Shown: positions 8,114-17,067 of the stretch, piece after piece
How positions within the stretch are numbered: position 1 is the first letter of the stretch
Layout: every line of letters begins with the position of its first letter
Origin: Cypionkella aquatica
Lineage (GTDB): Bacteria > Pseudomonadota > Alphaproteobacteria > Rhodobacterales > Rhodobacteraceae
Length of the DNA: 34,015 nucleotides
Reading direction: 5' to 3'
NCBI RefSeq assembly: GCF_030161095.1
Contig: NZ_BSPP01000016.1
Coordinates: 1-34,015, forward strand
Translations under genes and position numbers: made by a program
The notes under the pieces: generated by a model
Told to the model about the DNA's origin: nothing
What the model saw: only the letters and a program-made list of their open reading frames with translations
The model's database searches: none

Positions 8114-9169
8114 TTAGGCCGCGGCCCGGCTGATGTCGATCATCCGCTGCACCGCGATACGGGCGCGGGCGGATACTTCGGGGTCAACCTCTACTTGGCC
8201 GGTCATCGTGTGCAGGGCATAGAGGATTTTCTCCAGCGTGATCATCTTCATATAAGGGCACATGTTGCAGGGCTTGGCGAATTCGACCTCGGGCAATTCA
8301 TCGGCGATGTTTGCGGCCATCGAACATTCAGTGACCAGCATCGCCTTGGCGGGTTTGTGTTTGTGCACCCAATCAATGATGCCCTTGGTCGAGCCGGTAA
8401 AATCAGCCTCGGCCACCACTTCGGGGGTGCATTCGGGGTGGGCGATGATTTTCACGTCGGGGTCATGTTCGCGGTAGGCGCGCAAATCGGCAGCTGTGTA
8501 CAGTTCATGCACGATGCACGAGCCTTCCCACCACACCACGCGTTTATGGGTCAGCGCGGCGACGTTGCGGGCCAGATATTGGTCGGGCGTCATGATCACG
8601 GTGTCGCCGGGCATGGCGTTGACGATCTGCAGCGCATTGGCAGAGGTGCAGCACACATCTGACACCGCTTTCACCTCGGCAGTGGTGTTGACGTAAGATA
8701 CCACGGGCGCGCCGGGATAGAGCGCGCGCATCTCGGCCACGCCCTGCGCCGTGATCGATTCTGCCAGGGAGCAGCCCGCATCCATATCCGGCATCAGCAC
8801 GGTTTTGGACGGGTTCATGATCTTTGAAGTTTCCGCCATGAAATGCACGCCGCATTGCACGATCACATCGGCCTCAACCTCGGTCGCCTTGATTGCCAGT
8901 TGCAGGCTGTCGCCGACGAAATCGGCAACGCCGTGGTAAATCTCGGGCGTCATGTAGTTGTGGCCTAAGATCACCGCGTTGCGTTCGGCTTTCAGGCGGT
9001 TGATGGCGATGACATAGGGCGCGAAGGTTGCCCAATCGGCCAATGGCACCACGCGGTCCATCTTGGCATGGATGTGCTTGGTGGCTTCGGCGGCGGCAAG
9101 CGATGGGGCAAGGTCATAGCTGGCGGCCAGTTCGGCGCGCATCTTTACAACATCGGACAAATTCGCCAT
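8114..9169 (-). CDS. nadA: Quinolinate synthase A ([4Fe-4S])
   Basis: A 351-residue NadA, which condenses iminoaspartate with dihydroxyacetone phosphate to quinolinate. The likely [4Fe-4S] ligands, by analogy with E. coli Cys113, Cys200 and Cys297, are Cys133 (DAGCSL), Cys218 (EGSCIVHE) and Cys304 (CNMCPYM). Other marks: ILGHNYMTPEIYH, GDSLQLA, FMAETSKIM and AHPECTPEV. It is the first gene of nadABC. The start is preceded by AAGGG only 1 nt away, a weak ribosome site, but the N-terminus has family length. Confidence 0.97.
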   Translation of the reverse strand: MANLSDVVKMRAELAASYDLAPSLAAAEATKHIHAKMDRVVPLADWATFAPYVIAINRLKAERNAVILGHNYMTPEIYHGVADFVGDSLQLAIKATEVEADVIVQCGVHFMAETSKIMNPSKTVLMPDMDAGCSLAESITAQGVAEMRALYPGAPVVSYVNTTAEVKAVSDVCCTSANALQIVNAMPGDTVIMTPDQYLARNVAALTHKRVVWWEGSCIVHELYTAADLRAYREHDPDVKIIAHPECTPEVVAEADFTGSTKGIIDWVHKHKPAKAMLVTECSMAANIADELPEVEFAKPCNMCPYMKMITLEKILYALHTMTGQVEVDPEVSARARIAVQRMIDISRAAA

Positions 9170-9612
9170 TCCCTTACTTGGATGTGGGATAAACCCATTC
9201 GGTGCTAGAGCGCCCTATAGTGCCTTTTGTGGATGACGCAAACCCTTCATAATGCGACGTTTTTGATCTTTTGGTGAAATGGCGCAGACCGGATCGGTCG
9301 ATCAGAGGTGTGCTGAAACCGTTTTTCCTATCTGCGCCGCGTATATAGTCAAGTTAGGCGGGCGTCGCTTGCGCAGCGGCAAGACTGGCTGTGATTCACC
9401 TTCATGCGGGCGCCTCTGCCTAAATTGCGCAATGCAGCATCAGCGCACGCAATATCGTCGCAACATGATGGCTTCAGAAGGCGCTCATGACAGAAAAGAG
9501 CAAAGGTATCGGCGGCAAAGCTAGAGATGCTTTGCGATCTGCCCTATGCTGCATCTGACAAAGCGACATAAAAGCGCGTGTCAGTGCGGCATTTCTGTCG
9601 GGCAGCTTTATC
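9170..9612. other. Intergenic region between nadA and the glycosyltransferase
   Basis: These 443 bp between divergent genes hold the putative nadA promoter at the left side. Short open frames in the rest lack ribosome sites and family resemblance. No tRNA or clear terminator is visible. Confidence 0.6.
9214..9241 (-). promoter_or_regulatory. Putative sigma70-type promoter for nadABC
   Basis: On the minus strand TTGCGT (9241-9236) and TATAGG (9219-9214) are separated by 16 bp, about 45 bp upstream of the nadA ATG. This is the best promoter-like pair in the interval. I see no convincing NrtR or NadQ site. Confidence 0.4.
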
Positions 9613-11250
9613 GTGGCAAATCGGTCGCGTTGGACATCGACGGTGAGTGGCGGGCGGCATCAGGTGAATTTGGACAGCATATTTGATAGCAGCTATTATC
9701 GCCTGCAGAGCGGGCTGGATTTTGATGATGCCCAAGCGGTCCTACATTTTCAGACACAGGGCGACGCGCTTGGGCTAGATCCAAACGCCTGTTTTTCGAC
9801 GGTTTGGTATAAAAACCGCTATCCGAAGTGGAGCCGTCGCGGGGCGCAAACTGCGGTCGAAGATTTCCTGCGCCGCAGCGAGAAGGGCGAAGACCGCCAG
9901 CCACATCCGTTGATCGACCCTGCCTTTTATCGCGCGACCTACCCTGATCTTGCGGATCTGGGCGGGCGCGCAGCCCTGCATTTCATAGCACTTGGCGATG
10001 ACGAGGGGCGGAGGCCCTCTGCTGGATTTGATACCGATTTTTATCAGCGGTGTTATCTGCGACCGGGACAAAACGGCGCGCTGCGCCACTATGTGACCGC
10101 GGGCAAGGCCTTAGGGCATTTGCCCCGCCCCCTGCCCCGCAATCGGGCTCAGTCCGCCTTGGCGATGCGGCAAGCGATCACTGCATTGCGGACAACCGGG
10201 ATGCGGCCGATCTTGCTGGTCTGCCATGACGCGCAGGCTGCCGGAGTGCCGATCTTGACGCTTGATCTGGCGCGCGCCCTGCGCGCTCGGTCCTATGCGC
10301 CGATATTTCTGCTGGGCAATGCCGGCCCGCTGACTGCGCGGTTCCAAGAGTTGGGACCGGTCTTTGTGCAATCCGAGGGGTGGGACACCACTGGCTTGGC
10401 CGAAGGCTTGCCGAAAGGCACGCGCGCCTTGATCAATACGGGCGCAGCTGCGGGCATGGCCGTGCCACTGGCCAAATTTGGGCTTGAGTGTCTGCTTTTG
10501 ATCCATGAGATGCCTGATTATCTGCGCGAACAGAGCTTTTTACAGCCTCTGCGGGCTGCGCGAGATGCGGGTGCGCGGCTGGTGGCTTCGATGCCCTTGA
10601 TGGCCAAAGCATTGGAGCCGGAGTTCGGAGCGTTGAACGTAGTGACGCCGGGCATCGTGTTGCCGCCGACGCCGCTTGCGGCATTTGTGCAGCGGCGCAA
10701 ATCTCGGGGGCATGGGCCGGTGTTCATCGGAGCCGGCTATGCTGATCGGCGCAAGGGATTTGATCGGTTCATCGAGGCCGCTGAAGCTATCGCAGGCCAA
10801 TCGCCAAGGGCCAGATTTGTCTGGCTTGGTGCGCTTGATGCTTGGGCGCAAAGTCTGGCCGATGCTGCAAAAGTGCGTGGCTTGAACTTGACCCTGCCGG
10901 GCTTTGTCGATGACAGCCTTGCCTGGTATCGGGGAGCCGATGTTTATCTGTTGACCTCTCGGCAAGATCCGGGGCCAACGACCGTGATCCATGCGGCAGC
11001 CGTCGGCACGCCCTTTGTCGGCTATGCCGCCGATATCGGGCTGATCGGTTTGACCGAAGGCATCGGGCAGTTTCTGCCCGTGGCGCAACAGGCAAACTTT
11101 GCAGCTTTGGCGTTGGATATGGCTGCAGGTGTTACCGCAGCTTCGCGCCGCAGGCTGCGCCGTCTGATCCGGCAGAAAACCGACTTTGCGCGCTATGTCG
11201 ATACGCTGGATAAGCTGCTCACCGCGTCTTTAACAACCGCTGCAACCTGA
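9613..11250 (+). CDS. Glycosyltransferase (GT4-like) with N-terminal FD-x-FY-x-YPDL repeats
   Basis: A 545-residue cytoplasmic protein starting at GTG. Residues about 24-170 contain four degenerate units of 35-40 residues (IFDSSYYR, CFSTVWYKNRYP, LIDPAFYRATYPDL, GFDTDFYQRCY), each followed by a leucine-rich helix with LHF or LRHY and a G-x-x-x-G-x-x-P turn. This module is common in alphaproteobacterial polysaccharide glycosyltransferases. From about residue 197 a GT-B fold follows (RPILLVCHDAQAAGVPILTLDLA), with the nucleotide-sugar half at 370-500 (FIGAGYADRRKGFDRFIEAA; TSRQDPGPTTVIHAAAVGTPFVGY). The E-x7-E motif of GT4 is modified: Pro-Thr-Thr follows the glycine and a second Glu is not clear. 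Likely role: surface or extracellular polysaccharide assembly. The GTG start is the least certain point. Confidence 0.85.
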   Translation: MANRSRWTSTVSGGRHQVNLDSIFDSSYYRLQSGLDFDDAQAVLHFQTQGDALGLDPNACFSTVWYKNRYPKWSRRGAQTAVEDFLRRSEKGEDRQPHPLIDPAFYRATYPDLADLGGRAALHFIALGDDEGRRPSAGFDTDFYQRCYLRPGQNGALRHYVTAGKALGHLPRPLPRNRAQSALAMRQAITALRTTGMRPILLVCHDAQAAGVPILTLDLARALRARSYAPIFLLGNAGPLTARFQELGPVFVQSEGWDTTGLAEGLPKGTRALINTGAAAGMAVPLAKFGLECLLLIHEMPDYLREQSFLQPLRAARDAGARLVASMPLMAKALEPEFGALNVVTPGIVLPPTPLAAFVQRRKSRGHGPVFIGAGYADRRKGFDRFIEAAEAIAGQSPRARFVWLGALDAWAQSLADAAKVRGLNLTLPGFVDDSLAWYRGADVYLLTSRQDPGPTTVIHAAAVGTPFVGYAADIGLIGLTEGIGQFLPVAQQANFAALALDMAAGVTAASRRRLRRLIRQKTDFARYVDTLDKLLTASLTTAAT

Positions 11251-11917
11251 CCCAGTCTCGCAGCGGTATGGCAGGATTGCCCACCATCCGCGCGCCCGGG
11301 GCGACATCGCGCATCACGGCGGCACCAATCCCGATCACCGCGCCATCGCCAATAGACAAAGGCCGCGCGCGGGTGCCATTCATCAGGATGGCACCCGGTG
11401 CGATTACCACATTGGCGCCAATCTTGACATGCCCCAACACCGTCGCCCCAAAGCCGACAGAGGTATTTGCGCCAATCTCGACATCATGACCCAGCACTGC
11501 ACCCAAGATTTGCGCCATCGCACCGATCCGCACATTGGGGCTGATGCGCAGATGCGGCACACAGAGACTTCCCGCGCCATATTCAGCACCCGGATCAACA
11601 TGGCCCATCCCAAAGCAAGTGGCGGTGGCCAACATGGCCCCCTCGGACGCAAGCTGGGCCGCCATTCTTGCGCGCAGATTGCCGCTTCCCGGCGTCACGA
11701 GCACCGGAACATCCCCAAACATCGCACGGCGCTCACCAGAGGATATCACAGGAATATCCAAGGCCGGGTGACGGAACCCGTGTTCGATATCGTCGATCAA
11801 AGCGTGAATTTTCACCCGGCCTTGCCAGTGCTCTTCCATCGCTTGCAAGATCACCAAACTATGGCCACGCGCGCCAAAGACGGTGATTTCATCGAACTGT
11901 GTGGTGGCTTGGATCAT
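11219..11917 (-). CDS. NeuD/PglD-type sugar O/N-acyltransferase (left-handed beta helix)
   Basis: About 232 residues. The N-terminal small Rossmann-like part (ITVFGARGHSLVILQAM) is the PglD/NeuD nucleotide-sugar-binding motif, and the C-terminal half is made of hexapeptide repeats (IGAMAQILGAVLGHDVEIGANTSVGFGATVLGHVKIGANVVI broken into IG-x4 units) ending with GNPAIPLRDW. Family members acetylate the 4-amino group of UDP-4-amino sugars or sialic acid. I chose ATG 11917, which has GAGG with 5 nt spacing; an ATG at 11932 overlaps the upstream stop but lacks a ribosome site. Its pairing with the aminotransferase upstream suggests successive steps, 4-amination and then N-acylation. The gene ends inside the last codons of the convergent glycosyltransferase (32-bp overlap of the 3' ends). 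Confidence 0.87.
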   Translation of the reverse strand: MIQATTQFDEITVFGARGHSLVILQAMEEHWQGRVKIHALIDDIEHGFRHPALDIPVISSGERRAMFGDVPVLVTPGSGNLRARMAAQLASEGAMLATATCFGMGHVDPGAEYGAGSLCVPHLRISPNVRIGAMAQILGAVLGHDVEIGANTSVGFGATVLGHVKIGANVVIAPGAILMNGTRARPLSIGDGAVIGIGAAVMRDVAPGARMVGNPAIPLRDWVRLQRLLKTR

Positions 11918-11928
11918 GCCTGCCTCTT

Positions 11929-13053
11929 TCATTGCATCACAGACCGGACCACAACTGCGATGCGTTTGACGTCCGATGCCGTAACCCGGCCATGCATGGG
12001 AAGGCACAGCACTTGCGCCCCAAGGCTGGGCGCTAACGCCGGGCCGCCCTCTGCGGTCACGATGCTTGCATCGGGCCAAGGGGTGCCCTGCCCGCACAAA
12101 ATGGGAAAGTGATCGCGCGCGATGATCCGGCTTTCGGCCAGTGCCACATGTAACCGCGCGCGCAAATCCGGTGCTAGGCGCAGCGCATAATAGCCAAGAC
12201 TGTCGCTCGCCTCCGCGCGCGTTGCATGCAGCCGCAGCCCCGGTATCCCGCCAAGCGCCGCGTCGTAGCTGCGGCGCAATGCGGCCCGAGCCTGCAATTC
12301 GCTTGCAAGATCTGGCAGCAACGTCAGGCCCAAGGCCGCTTGCAGCTCTGAAAGTTTGCCGTTGAGGCCCATACCAACGGGCTTGCCCGCCTCAAGCCCA
12401 AAGTTGCGCATCCGGCGAAAGGCTTGCGCCTGACCGCGCCGTGTCACCACATAGCCGCCCTCGCCCGTGTGCAAAATCTTGGTCGCGTGCAGCGAAAAGG
12501 CCGCTGCATCGCCGTAATGCCCAAGCGGCTGGCCCCCAAAGCTGACATCAAACGCATGCGCCGCATCATACACCAGCCACAGCCCATGCTGCTTGGCAAT
12601 TTCCGCCATGGCTGCAACGTCGCAGGGGACACCCAGAAAATGCACCGGCAAAATCGCCGAGGTGCGCGGCGTGATCGCCGCCTGAACAGCGCGCGGACAT
12701 AGCGTCAGCATTTCGGCGTCGACATCGGCGAAGACCGGGCGCAATCCGCTCCACGCGATGGCTTGCGCCGTCGCAGCAAAGCTAAGCGGCGTCGTGATCA
12801 CCTCGGAGCCAAGCGGCAGATTGCCCAGCCCAAGCGCCAGCATCAGTGCCATCGTGCCCGATGAGGTCAGCGATGCCGCATCAGACGCAGCCTCTCGGCG
12901 GGTCAGTGCTTGCTCGAGTTGCATATGCAGCGCGCCGCCATTGCTGAACCAGTTCGCGGCGATGGCCTCTGCCATCAGTTCGGCCAAGCGGACAGGATCG
13001 GGCGACATCGGCGCGCCAATCGTGATGATCCGACGGAGATCTGGTTCAGCCAT
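11929..13053 (-). CDS. DegT/DnrJ/EryC1-family sugar aminotransferase
   Basis: A 374-residue PLP enzyme of the sugar aminotransferase family. Lys192 (LHATKILHTGEGG) is the Schiff-base lysine, with Asp163 (VYDAAHAF) binding the pyridine nitrogen; SSGTMAL (64-70) and TTPLSFAATAQAI are family blocks. It likely transfers an amino group from glutamate to a keto-sugar nucleotide, as PglE or PerA do. Its stop overlaps the ATG alternative of the following acyltransferase, showing a two-gene operon. The start has a GGGGGA ribosome site about 9 nt upstream. No sugar dehydratase (PglF-like) is present in the window, so the 4-keto precursor must come from elsewhere. Confidence 0.9.
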   Translation of the reverse strand: MAEPDLRRIITIGAPMSPDPVRLAELMAEAIAANWFSNGGALHMQLEQALTRREAASDAASLTSSGTMALMLALGLGNLPLGSEVITTPLSFAATAQAIAWSGLRPVFADVDAEMLTLCPRAVQAAITPRTSAILPVHFLGVPCDVAAMAEIAKQHGLWLVYDAAHAFDVSFGGQPLGHYGDAAAFSLHATKILHTGEGGYVVTRRGQAQAFRRMRNFGLEAGKPVGMGLNGKLSELQAALGLTLLPDLASELQARAALRRSYDAALGGIPGLRLHATRAEASDSLGYYALRLAPDLRARLHVALAESRIIARDHFPILCGQGTPWPDASIVTAEGGPALAPSLGAQVLCLPMHGRVTASDVKRIAVVVRSVMQ

Positions 13054-13514
13054 TCATAAATTCCCCCGCACCGGCTAATGTTCGACCACTGCCATCACTG
13101 AACCGCATCTTGCTGCCGCCGTAAACCGGGTTAAACAGCCACTAAGCAGCACCTTTGACCCTTTGCCATGAAACCACCCTATCGCAATTTCTGACATCGG
13201 GGAATGCAGTGCCGCTGAACGGCTTTTGGTGCCATTTTGGGGCCTTGGCACTGCGGCTTGACCAAGAAGCATCAAGCGCTGCTGAGCCTTGGCGGCAATG
13301 TTTTGAAATATGATGGGCCTTCAATCGGGCGTTTGCCGTCAGACAGCATCGCAGCCTGTCGCTTGACAACTTGAACCCGCGACTGTTGACTATACCGGGG
13401 CAGCCGCCAGCAAAGTCCGATCTGCTGGCTTGGAGAATGGACGCAAGATCTGCCCAAAATATAGATGCTGTTTCCAAAGCATCTGCAATATAGTGGCCAA
13501 ATTTTGAGTAGTAT
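13054..13514. other. Intergenic region between divergent polysaccharide genes
   Basis: These 461 bp lie between the DegT gene and the GT/RgpF fusion. Small open frames on the minus strand have no ribosome site or recognisable family. GCAGTGCC (13206-13213) and GGCACTGC (13247-13254) are an inverted repeat with a 33-nt spacer, too loose to name. Base composition becomes AT-rich toward 13500, so the junction of the acquired segment may lie here. Confidence 0.5.
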
Positions 13515-16025
13515 ATGTCGAGTAATCACGCGGAAACCAAGATAGATACAATTTCCGGGGTTGTTTATATATTCGTCCCTGTATCTCGGGTGAAATTCAA
13601 GAAGACGGGTGAGTTTCAGTTCATTCTCGGGCTGCAAAGGGCGCTATCACGGTGCCGCATCAAAAGCCAAACGATCTTGCTGGGTGAAACAGTCAGTGCC
13701 CTGCAGAATGGAGATATTGCCCTTCACATTTGCGGACAATATTATCGCCCTCCCATCCCCGGCGTGCCAAATATACTTTGGGTTATTTCCAATCCGCAGC
13801 TGCTGACTTTGCCATTGGCCCGCAGCTATCAACATATCTTCAGCAGTTCGAGACGGTTTGTGCGTTGCCTCGAAGGGTTGGGCCTGAACAACGTCAGTTT
13901 TTTGTCGCAGTGCACGGATCTTGGTGTTTTTAAGCCTCCTGAAGTATCAGGGAACCGACACAGATCATTTTTCTTTGCTGGCAACATGCGGCAGGACTTT
14001 CGGCGCAGCAATGTTGAAATGTTGCTGTATCTGGGCGTAGATATCGAAATTGTTGGGCGCGGCTGGAGCCTTCTGAACCACCCGACACAACCAACCAAGC
14101 CTTGGATCAAAACCGATGAGCTTGTCAAAAAATATCAATCTTCTCGGGTGGTTGTAAATCATCATCGTCAATCAATGCGGGCGCTGGGCTTTGCAAACAA
14201 CCGCATTTTTGATGCGCTGGCTTGTGGTGCCAGGGTGCTAAGTGATGACGTTGAAATCCCTGCTGAACTGCAACCCTACGTTACAACTTCGTCCACTGGC
14301 ATATTACACAAAGATGCATTGGAGGCGCTGAGCTTGGCTCCGCCAATCGTTGGCGAAGAGCTTGAGATTTTAAGGAGTATCTTGCAGAACGAATATTCCT
14401 TTGATGCAGCTGCACGCAAAATCATCGGAAAGGTAGCCGATCTTGCGACGAATGGTATCGTTTTCCAAGCACCGTTTGACAAATTGCGCGCCCATCCGCT
14501 GACTATGCCTGCGACAAAGTGGTCTATTAATACCTGCGATGACCCTGACTTGTTTGACCTTCTGTCTAAGAATGTAGATAAAAACACAATATGGACGCCC
14601 GGATCACCTATTCCCAATGATACTGTGCTTGTTGCCCCGAAGCATCTCATGGTTGCTACTGACGCAATGCCCGAGCGATCAATTTCATTTCTGCTGGCGC
14701 CCGTAAATCGGCATAACAAACTAGATGCCGAAAAGATGAGCATTGATCTTGCCGTGCATATCCGGCGCTTATCCACATTAGCAATGGTGTGCGCCGATGT
14801 TGGGATACTGGGACGATTTAGATTTATCAAGATCGACGAGATTGACCCTAGCCAAGACTCTGCCAATCCGCTTTGTAGCATCGCACGCGACATTTACTCG
14901 ACTTGGGATAAATCCCCGATAGACAATATGACGTTCTCCCTCACCAGTTTGCAAGATTCGCTAAGCAAAAATAAACCTGTCGCTACGGAAATAGTTTTGC
15001 CGCAAATAAACGACGCCATCATACGTTTTAGCCCAGATGCTTCGAGCGAACCTCTTGATAAGTTGCTAAGTCGCATATCAAGTGACACGCCCGAACGTCA
15101 GTACGAAGAACTTGCCAATAATATTTTTTACCAATCACAGATAAACACTAATTTCGTGCTCAAGGAAATGAACGTGCGAAGGTTGGACTCAGAAGGTCAA
15201 GGCAATTCGGCCAAAGTAGAAGCGATTTCTTTCCAGTCGAGACTAAGTGCCCCCAAACCCACCAATCCAGTTGGTGTTTTCATTCATTTGTTCTACCTAG
15301 ATGGTATCGACGCCATCAAAGATATTCTATTGCGCATCAATGCACCTATGCATATCTACATTTCAACTGATTGTGATATTAAGCGAGAATTGATCAAAGA
15401 AAAATTTGAAAACTTTCAAACTGACATTCGTGTCTTCAAGAATCGGGGCAGAGATATTTATCCGAAGCTTTTTGGTTGGATTCCCGAACATCAGCACCAT
15501 GAGCTTGTGCTTCATTTGCATGGAAAGAAATCTGACCATATTCGTCCACTTGCACAATCTTGGTTTGATGATATCACCGAATGCCTTGCACCTGATGAGG
15601 GAACGGTTAACAGCATCATTGCAATGTTTAAGAATATTAAAGGTCTGGGTATGATCGGCCCCCGTCCATTCCAACAGATTGCCAACAACATACACTGGCG
15701 CAACAATCACAATATTGGGCGCGAGATTTTGCGGCGAATTGGTATGGCCAGCAATATTGCCGATCTACCGTTGCAATTTCCAGCTGGAAGCATGTTTTGG
15801 GCTCGACCATCGGCTTTGGCACCGCTGTTCAAACTGGCGCTAGATGCAGATGATTTTCCGCCAGAGCAAGGTCAATTGGATGGAACTTTGGCGCATGCAT
15901 TGGAGCGCTGCCTTGCTTTGTCGTGCGAGTTTGCGGGGCTTCGGTATTTGGAGGTCGCGCCGGGCACCGAAGGCCGTGAAAAAATGGATGTAGGTGCGGT
16001 TCGAGCTTTACTTAAGGCCAATTAG
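13515..16025 (+). CDS. Glycosyltransferase fused to a rhamnan-synthesis protein F (RgpF)-like domain
   Basis: An 836-residue cytoplasmic protein. The N-terminal ~300 residues resemble CgeB/Glyco_trans_1_2 glycosyltransferases: FFFAGNMRQDFRR, VDIEIVGRGW, VVVNHHRQSMRALGFANNRIFDALACGARVLSD and a conserved valine-aspartate strand. After a poorly conserved middle (about 310-590), residues from about 597 match RgpF-type domains: VGVFIHLFYLDGIDAIKDIL, VFKNRGRDIYPKLFGW, HELVLHLHGKKS, GMIGPRPF and FPAGSMFWARPSAL. The protein probably adds and extends sugars on a cell-surface glycan. The DNA is visibly more AT-rich than all neighbours, with many AAA, AAT, ATA and TTT codons, a sign of transfer. The start ATG has only a weak GAG upstream. 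Confidence 0.87.
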   Translation: MSSNHAETKIDTISGVVYIFVPVSRVKFKKTGEFQFILGLQRALSRCRIKSQTILLGETVSALQNGDIALHICGQYYRPPIPGVPNILWVISNPQLLTLPLARSYQHIFSSSRRFVRCLEGLGLNNVSFLSQCTDLGVFKPPEVSGNRHRSFFFAGNMRQDFRRSNVEMLLYLGVDIEIVGRGWSLLNHPTQPTKPWIKTDELVKKYQSSRVVVNHHRQSMRALGFANNRIFDALACGARVLSDDVEIPAELQPYVTTSSTGILHKDALEALSLAPPIVGEELEILRSILQNEYSFDAAARKIIGKVADLATNGIVFQAPFDKLRAHPLTMPATKWSINTCDDPDLFDLLSKNVDKNTIWTPGSPIPNDTVLVAPKHLMVATDAMPERSISFLLAPVNRHNKLDAEKMSIDLAVHIRRLSTLAMVCADVGILGRFRFIKIDEIDPSQDSANPLCSIARDIYSTWDKSPIDNMTFSLTSLQDSLSKNKPVATEIVLPQINDAIIRFSPDASSEPLDKLLSRISSDTPERQYEELANNIFYQSQINTNFVLKEMNVRRLDSEGQGNSAKVEAISFQSRLSAPKPTNPVGVFIHLFYLDGIDAIKDILLRINAPMHIYISTDCDIKRELIKEKFENFQTDIRVFKNRGRDIYPKLFGWIPEHQHHELVLHLHGKKSDHIRPLAQSWFDDITECLAPDEGTVNSIIAMFKNIKGLGMIGPRPFQQIANNIHWRNNHNIGREILRRIGMASNIADLPLQFPAGSMFWARPSALAPLFKLALDADDFPPEQGQLDGTLAHALERCLALSCEFAGLRYLEVAPGTEGREKMDVGAVRALLKAN

Positions 16026-16180
16026 GCCATTCGGACCGGCCCGGCGGTGCCATCGGCAAGCTTTTGCGGCGCTCATTGGGATCTTCGTGGGTAGGCGGCC
16101 GAGCCTCTTGCATCGAATATGCTTTCACATCGCCGCAAGACCCGGTAAGCATCACAATCTTCGCAGATTTGGGAAAAAAC

Positions 16181-16726
16181 ATGGCGCAAAATGCCACCGT
16201 TTACAAAGTTGAGCTTTCCGTCTCAGACATGGATCGCCACTATTATGAAACGCATAAACTGACCATAGCCAAGCATCCTTCGGAAACGGATGAACGGTTG
16301 ATGCTGCGTATTGTCGCTTTTGCGCTGAACGCCCATAAAAATCTGGAAATGACTAAAGGAATTTCAACCAATGACGAGCCCGACATCTGGCAAAAGAGCC
16401 TGAGTGGCGAGTTGGAAGTTTGGGTCGCACTCGGCTTGCCGAGCGAGAAAGTTATGCGACAATCCTGCAGTAAGGCTGATAAAGTCGTTGTCTACCCATA
16501 CGGTGGTAAAACTGCCGAGATTTGGTGGGACAAGATCAAAGACGGAAGCCTTCGGTTCGCAAATTTGCAAGTTATAGGGTTTTCCGAAAAGGATACAACC
16601 GAACTGACCAAGCTGGCGAACCGCACGATGCAGTTGCAGGTCAATATTCAGGATGGCGAATTGATGGTCAGCGTCGCAGATCACATTGTTTATTTGACGC
16701 CGTTAAAATGGAAGGCCGCCGCGTAG
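16181..16726 (+). CDS. yaeQ: YaeQ family protein
   Basis: A 181-residue protein, exactly the usual YaeQ length. Marks: KVELSVSDMDRHYYETHKLTIAKHPSE (read as KVELSVSDMDRHYYE then HPSETDERLMLR), EPDIWQKSLSGE, ELWVALGLP-like EVWVALGLPSEKVMRQSCSKAD, VVVYPYGG and WWDKI. The fold belongs to the PD-(D/E)XK nuclease-like superfamily, but the biochemical role of YaeQ is not settled. The chosen ATG at 16181 gives family length; the frame is open 39 codons upstream without resemblance. It stands alone, 155 bp after the fusion gene. Confidence 0.93.
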   Translation: MAQNATVYKVELSVSDMDRHYYETHKLTIAKHPSETDERLMLRIVAFALNAHKNLEMTKGISTNDEPDIWQKSLSGELEVWVALGLPSEKVMRQSCSKADKVVVYPYGGKTAEIWWDKIKDGSLRFANLQVIGFSEKDTTELTKLANRTMQLQVNIQDGELMVSVADHIVYLTPLKWKAAA

Positions 16727-17067
16727 CTGACCAGCAACGACTATCTTTAGTGCAGTGATTATTAAGGGCTCTGAATCAAAGCTTTCTCACCGATTTGCCT
16801 GACATTTTCAAAGGCATGTTGCGTCCCTAGCTGGGAAACTTTGCTTAGCATACCTAACCAGCGATATATATTTTTTCAGAGCGCAAATAGTTTTACGCTT
16901 GCTCAGCCAAGGGTCGCTGACAGACATATTGCTGTGGGATATGCTGCCTGCCATCGCGTGCCGGATCAACGTCCGCACCACGCGGCTGGGATTATTGCGG
17001 CGACCGACACTATGGGCTTTGCCGCACCAAAATCTGATTGGAGCGCGCCAGCTTCAGCATTGTTTGC
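16727..17067. other. Intergenic region between convergent genes
   Basis: These 341 bp separate yaeQ from the 3' end of the galactosidase operon. I see no gene, clear terminator or repeat; the AT-rich patch near 16865-16885 is only low-complexity. Confidence 0.5.

Noticed and set aside
13206-13254. 8-bp inverted repeat GCAGTGCC/GGCACTGC as a terminator
   Set aside because: The 33-nt spacer and missing T-run make a functional hairpin unlikely.
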